From Methanocorpusculum sp. MCE (lineage in GTDB: Archaea > Halobacteriota > Methanomicrobia > Methanomicrobiales > Methanocorpusculaceae): 25,965 nucleotides of DNA. The notes beneath the pieces were generated by a model. The model saw nothing but the letters and a program-made list of their open reading frames with translations, was not told where the DNA came from and did not search any database. The stretch spans positions 1-25,965 of the forward strand of contig NIZU01000081.1 of assembly GCA_003315675.1 (NCBI GenBank). Direction: 5' to 3'. Each line of letters opens with the position of its first letter. The stretch's first letter is position 1. A program made the translations under genes and the position numbers. Shown here in pieces: positions 25,001 to 25,965 of this stretch.

Positions 25001-25754
25001 AGAAATTCCTGACGGGAAACTCGAAGAGCCGGTCGAAATTCTGTATCAGCTGGCGAAGCGCGGCGAGATTGATCCGTGGAATATCGATATCGTCGCGGTT
25101 ACTGAGCGGTTTTTGACGGAACTCGAACGCAGGCGTGAACTTGATCTGATGATCTCTGGCCGGACGATATTCTATGCGTCGGTTCTGCTTCGAATGAAGT
25201 CTGAGCTGCTTGACGGTCAGGAGGGTGATGAAGAGTGCGGGGATGATATTTCTGCAGAAGGGTCGGATCCTTTCTCGGAAGATGATGTGATCACTGAGCG
25301 TGCGCTTGGTCCGATCGAACTTCTTGAGCGCGAGATCGAACGCAGACTCAAGCGAAAGGATGCGCGGAAGCGTCCGGTCACCCTCTATGAACTGATCAAA
25401 CAGCTGAAACTTGCGGAGAAGGCGGAGCGGAGACGGCAGAGACGGCGGCGGTGTATCGACTCCGAGGATGAGTTATTCGAGGAGCCGGATGCCGGCGAGG
25501 TTGTGGGTATTGCGCATGATGAGGATTATGAACGTATGGCAGGGCGGATTTTCGCGCTCGTTCAGACGCATCCTGATGCGCGTGACCCGGGCGTTTCCCT
25601 GCATGAACTGGCGTTAACCCTTCACTGGCCGGTGTTTTTTGTGTATCTCCCCTGTCTCTTTCTTGTTCAGAGCGGCAGGATAGATCTTGAGCAGGATGAG
25701 TTTTTCGGCGATCTTTGGGTGGTGATTCAGGATGGTTATAGAGAGAAGAGTTAA
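24993..25754 (+). CDS. scpA: Segregation and condensation protein A (SMC kleisin)
   Basis: ScpA is the kleisin that bridges the two SMC heads. The 253-aa product begins with the ScpA-type N-terminal domain: EEPVEILYQLAKRGEIDPWN, then IDIVAVTERFL, DLMISGRTIFYASVLLRMKS. An acidic linker (EGDEECGDDISAEGSDPFSE) follows, and then PIELLEREIERRLKRKDARK and a very basic patch ERRRQRRRR. The last about 75 residues form the winged-helix end that binds the other SMC head (VSLHELALTLHWPVFFVYLP, LVQSGRIDLEQDEFFGDLWV). The ATG lies inside the last codons of smc (8-bp overlap), indicating tight co-translation. No scpB follows within the 210 bp left in the window. Confidence 0.93.
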   Translation: MAEEIPDGKLEEPVEILYQLAKRGEIDPWNIDIVAVTERFLTELERRRELDLMISGRTIFYASVLLRMKSELLDGQEGDEECGDDISAEGSDPFSEDDVITERALGPIELLEREIERRLKRKDARKRPVTLYELIKQLKLAEKAERRRQRRRRCIDSEDELFEEPDAGEVVGIAHDEDYERMAGRIFALVQTHPDARDPGVSLHELALTLHWPVFFVYLPCLFLVQSGRIDLEQDEFFGDLWVVIQDGYREKS

Positions 25755-25965
25755 AAAAGAGCGTAATTTCTGAATAATCCTCTTGTATATTCTGCTGATC
25801 CTTTGTCTGATTGGATTTGTGGTTATGCTTATCTCTATTGTGCTGTCGGTTTTGAGTCTCTGACTTCATTCCGGTTGGATTATATGCCTCATTACCTAAC
25901 ATTATTACCTCACAAGTCAACCGATCTGCGAGCGACACATTCCGGGAAACCTTCCCGAGAACCGC
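25755..25965. other. Non-coding tail after scpA
   Basis: There is no convincing gene in these 211 bp. The region is T-rich. A plus-strand frame at 25783-25863 would code for 26 almost wholly hydrophobic residues from a TTG, which T-rich DNA yields by chance. Near the window edge, CGGGAA-ACC-TTCCCG (25943-25957) is a perfect 6-bp stem with a 3-nt loop. No tRNA was seen. Confidence 0.4.

Noticed and set aside
25783..25863. Possible 26-residue hydrophobic peptide after scpA
   Set aside because: It needs a TTG start, has no RBS, and T-rich DNA gives hydrophobic codons by chance.
25396..25938. Minus-strand frame covering the end of scpA and the spacer
   Set aside because: Two thirds of it is antisense to scpA. 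The rest is Asn/Gln/Lys/Ser-rich with no motif and no clear start.
1..25965. CRISPR arrays, tRNA or rRNA genes
   Set aside because: No regularly spaced direct repeats, and no cloverleaf or rRNA-like sequence was seen in any spacer.

Overview
The window comes from a euryarchaeon, most likely a methanogen of the Methanomicrobiales; a Methanocorpusculum-like genome is my best guess from gene content, not from any database search. The archaeal markers are a geranylgeranylglyceryl-phosphate synthase, a proteasome beta subunit with a short propeptide, the KH/beta-CASP RNase aCPSF1 (FttA), an archaeal NadM, a TATA-box promoter style and GGTGA-type ribosome binding sites. All genes from gatC to the end look intact and chromosomal. 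Only the left 1.2 kb is mobile DNA.

Layout. (1) 1-1490: the 5' end of a minus-strand coiled-coil gene leaves the window at the left. Next to it lies an IS5-family-like element whose transposase is split into two frames by what looks like a 50-bp palindromic insert. About 250 bp without a convincing gene follows. (2) 1550-8016: a tight plus-strand operon, gatC-gatA-gatB (tRNA amidotransferase), topA (topoisomerase I with a long C-terminal repeat region) and GGGP synthase. (3) 8059-9402: purB on the minus strand, convergent with the operon. (4) 9518-12289: a 923-aa fusion of zinc ribbon, PUA-like domain, PAPS/APS-reductase-type PP-loop with an FeS cysteine pattern, and a SufS-type cysteine desulfurase. 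(5) 12422-14487: a TPR protein and a DUF1616-like membrane protein. (6) 14585-15864: larB-nadM on the minus strand. (7) 15972-17974: an AAA ATPase overlapping a PhnP-like metallo-beta-lactamase protein. (8) 18097-20672: psmB and aCPSF1. (9) 20873-25754: an unrecognised coiled-coil protein, smc and scpA. The final 210 bp hold no convincing gene.

How genes fit together. GatCAB makes Asn-tRNA and/or Gln-tRNA by amidation. NadM makes dinucleotides of the kind LarB consumes, and the two genes share an ATGA overlap. SMC and ScpA form a condensin core and overlap by 8 bp; the preceding coiled-coil gene is a candidate accessory factor. The most unusual gene is the sulfur-transfer fusion: it puts a persulfide generator and a PP-loop nucleotide/sulfur enzyme in one chain with a putative RNA-binding domain. 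I regard it as the best candidate for an undescribed system here.
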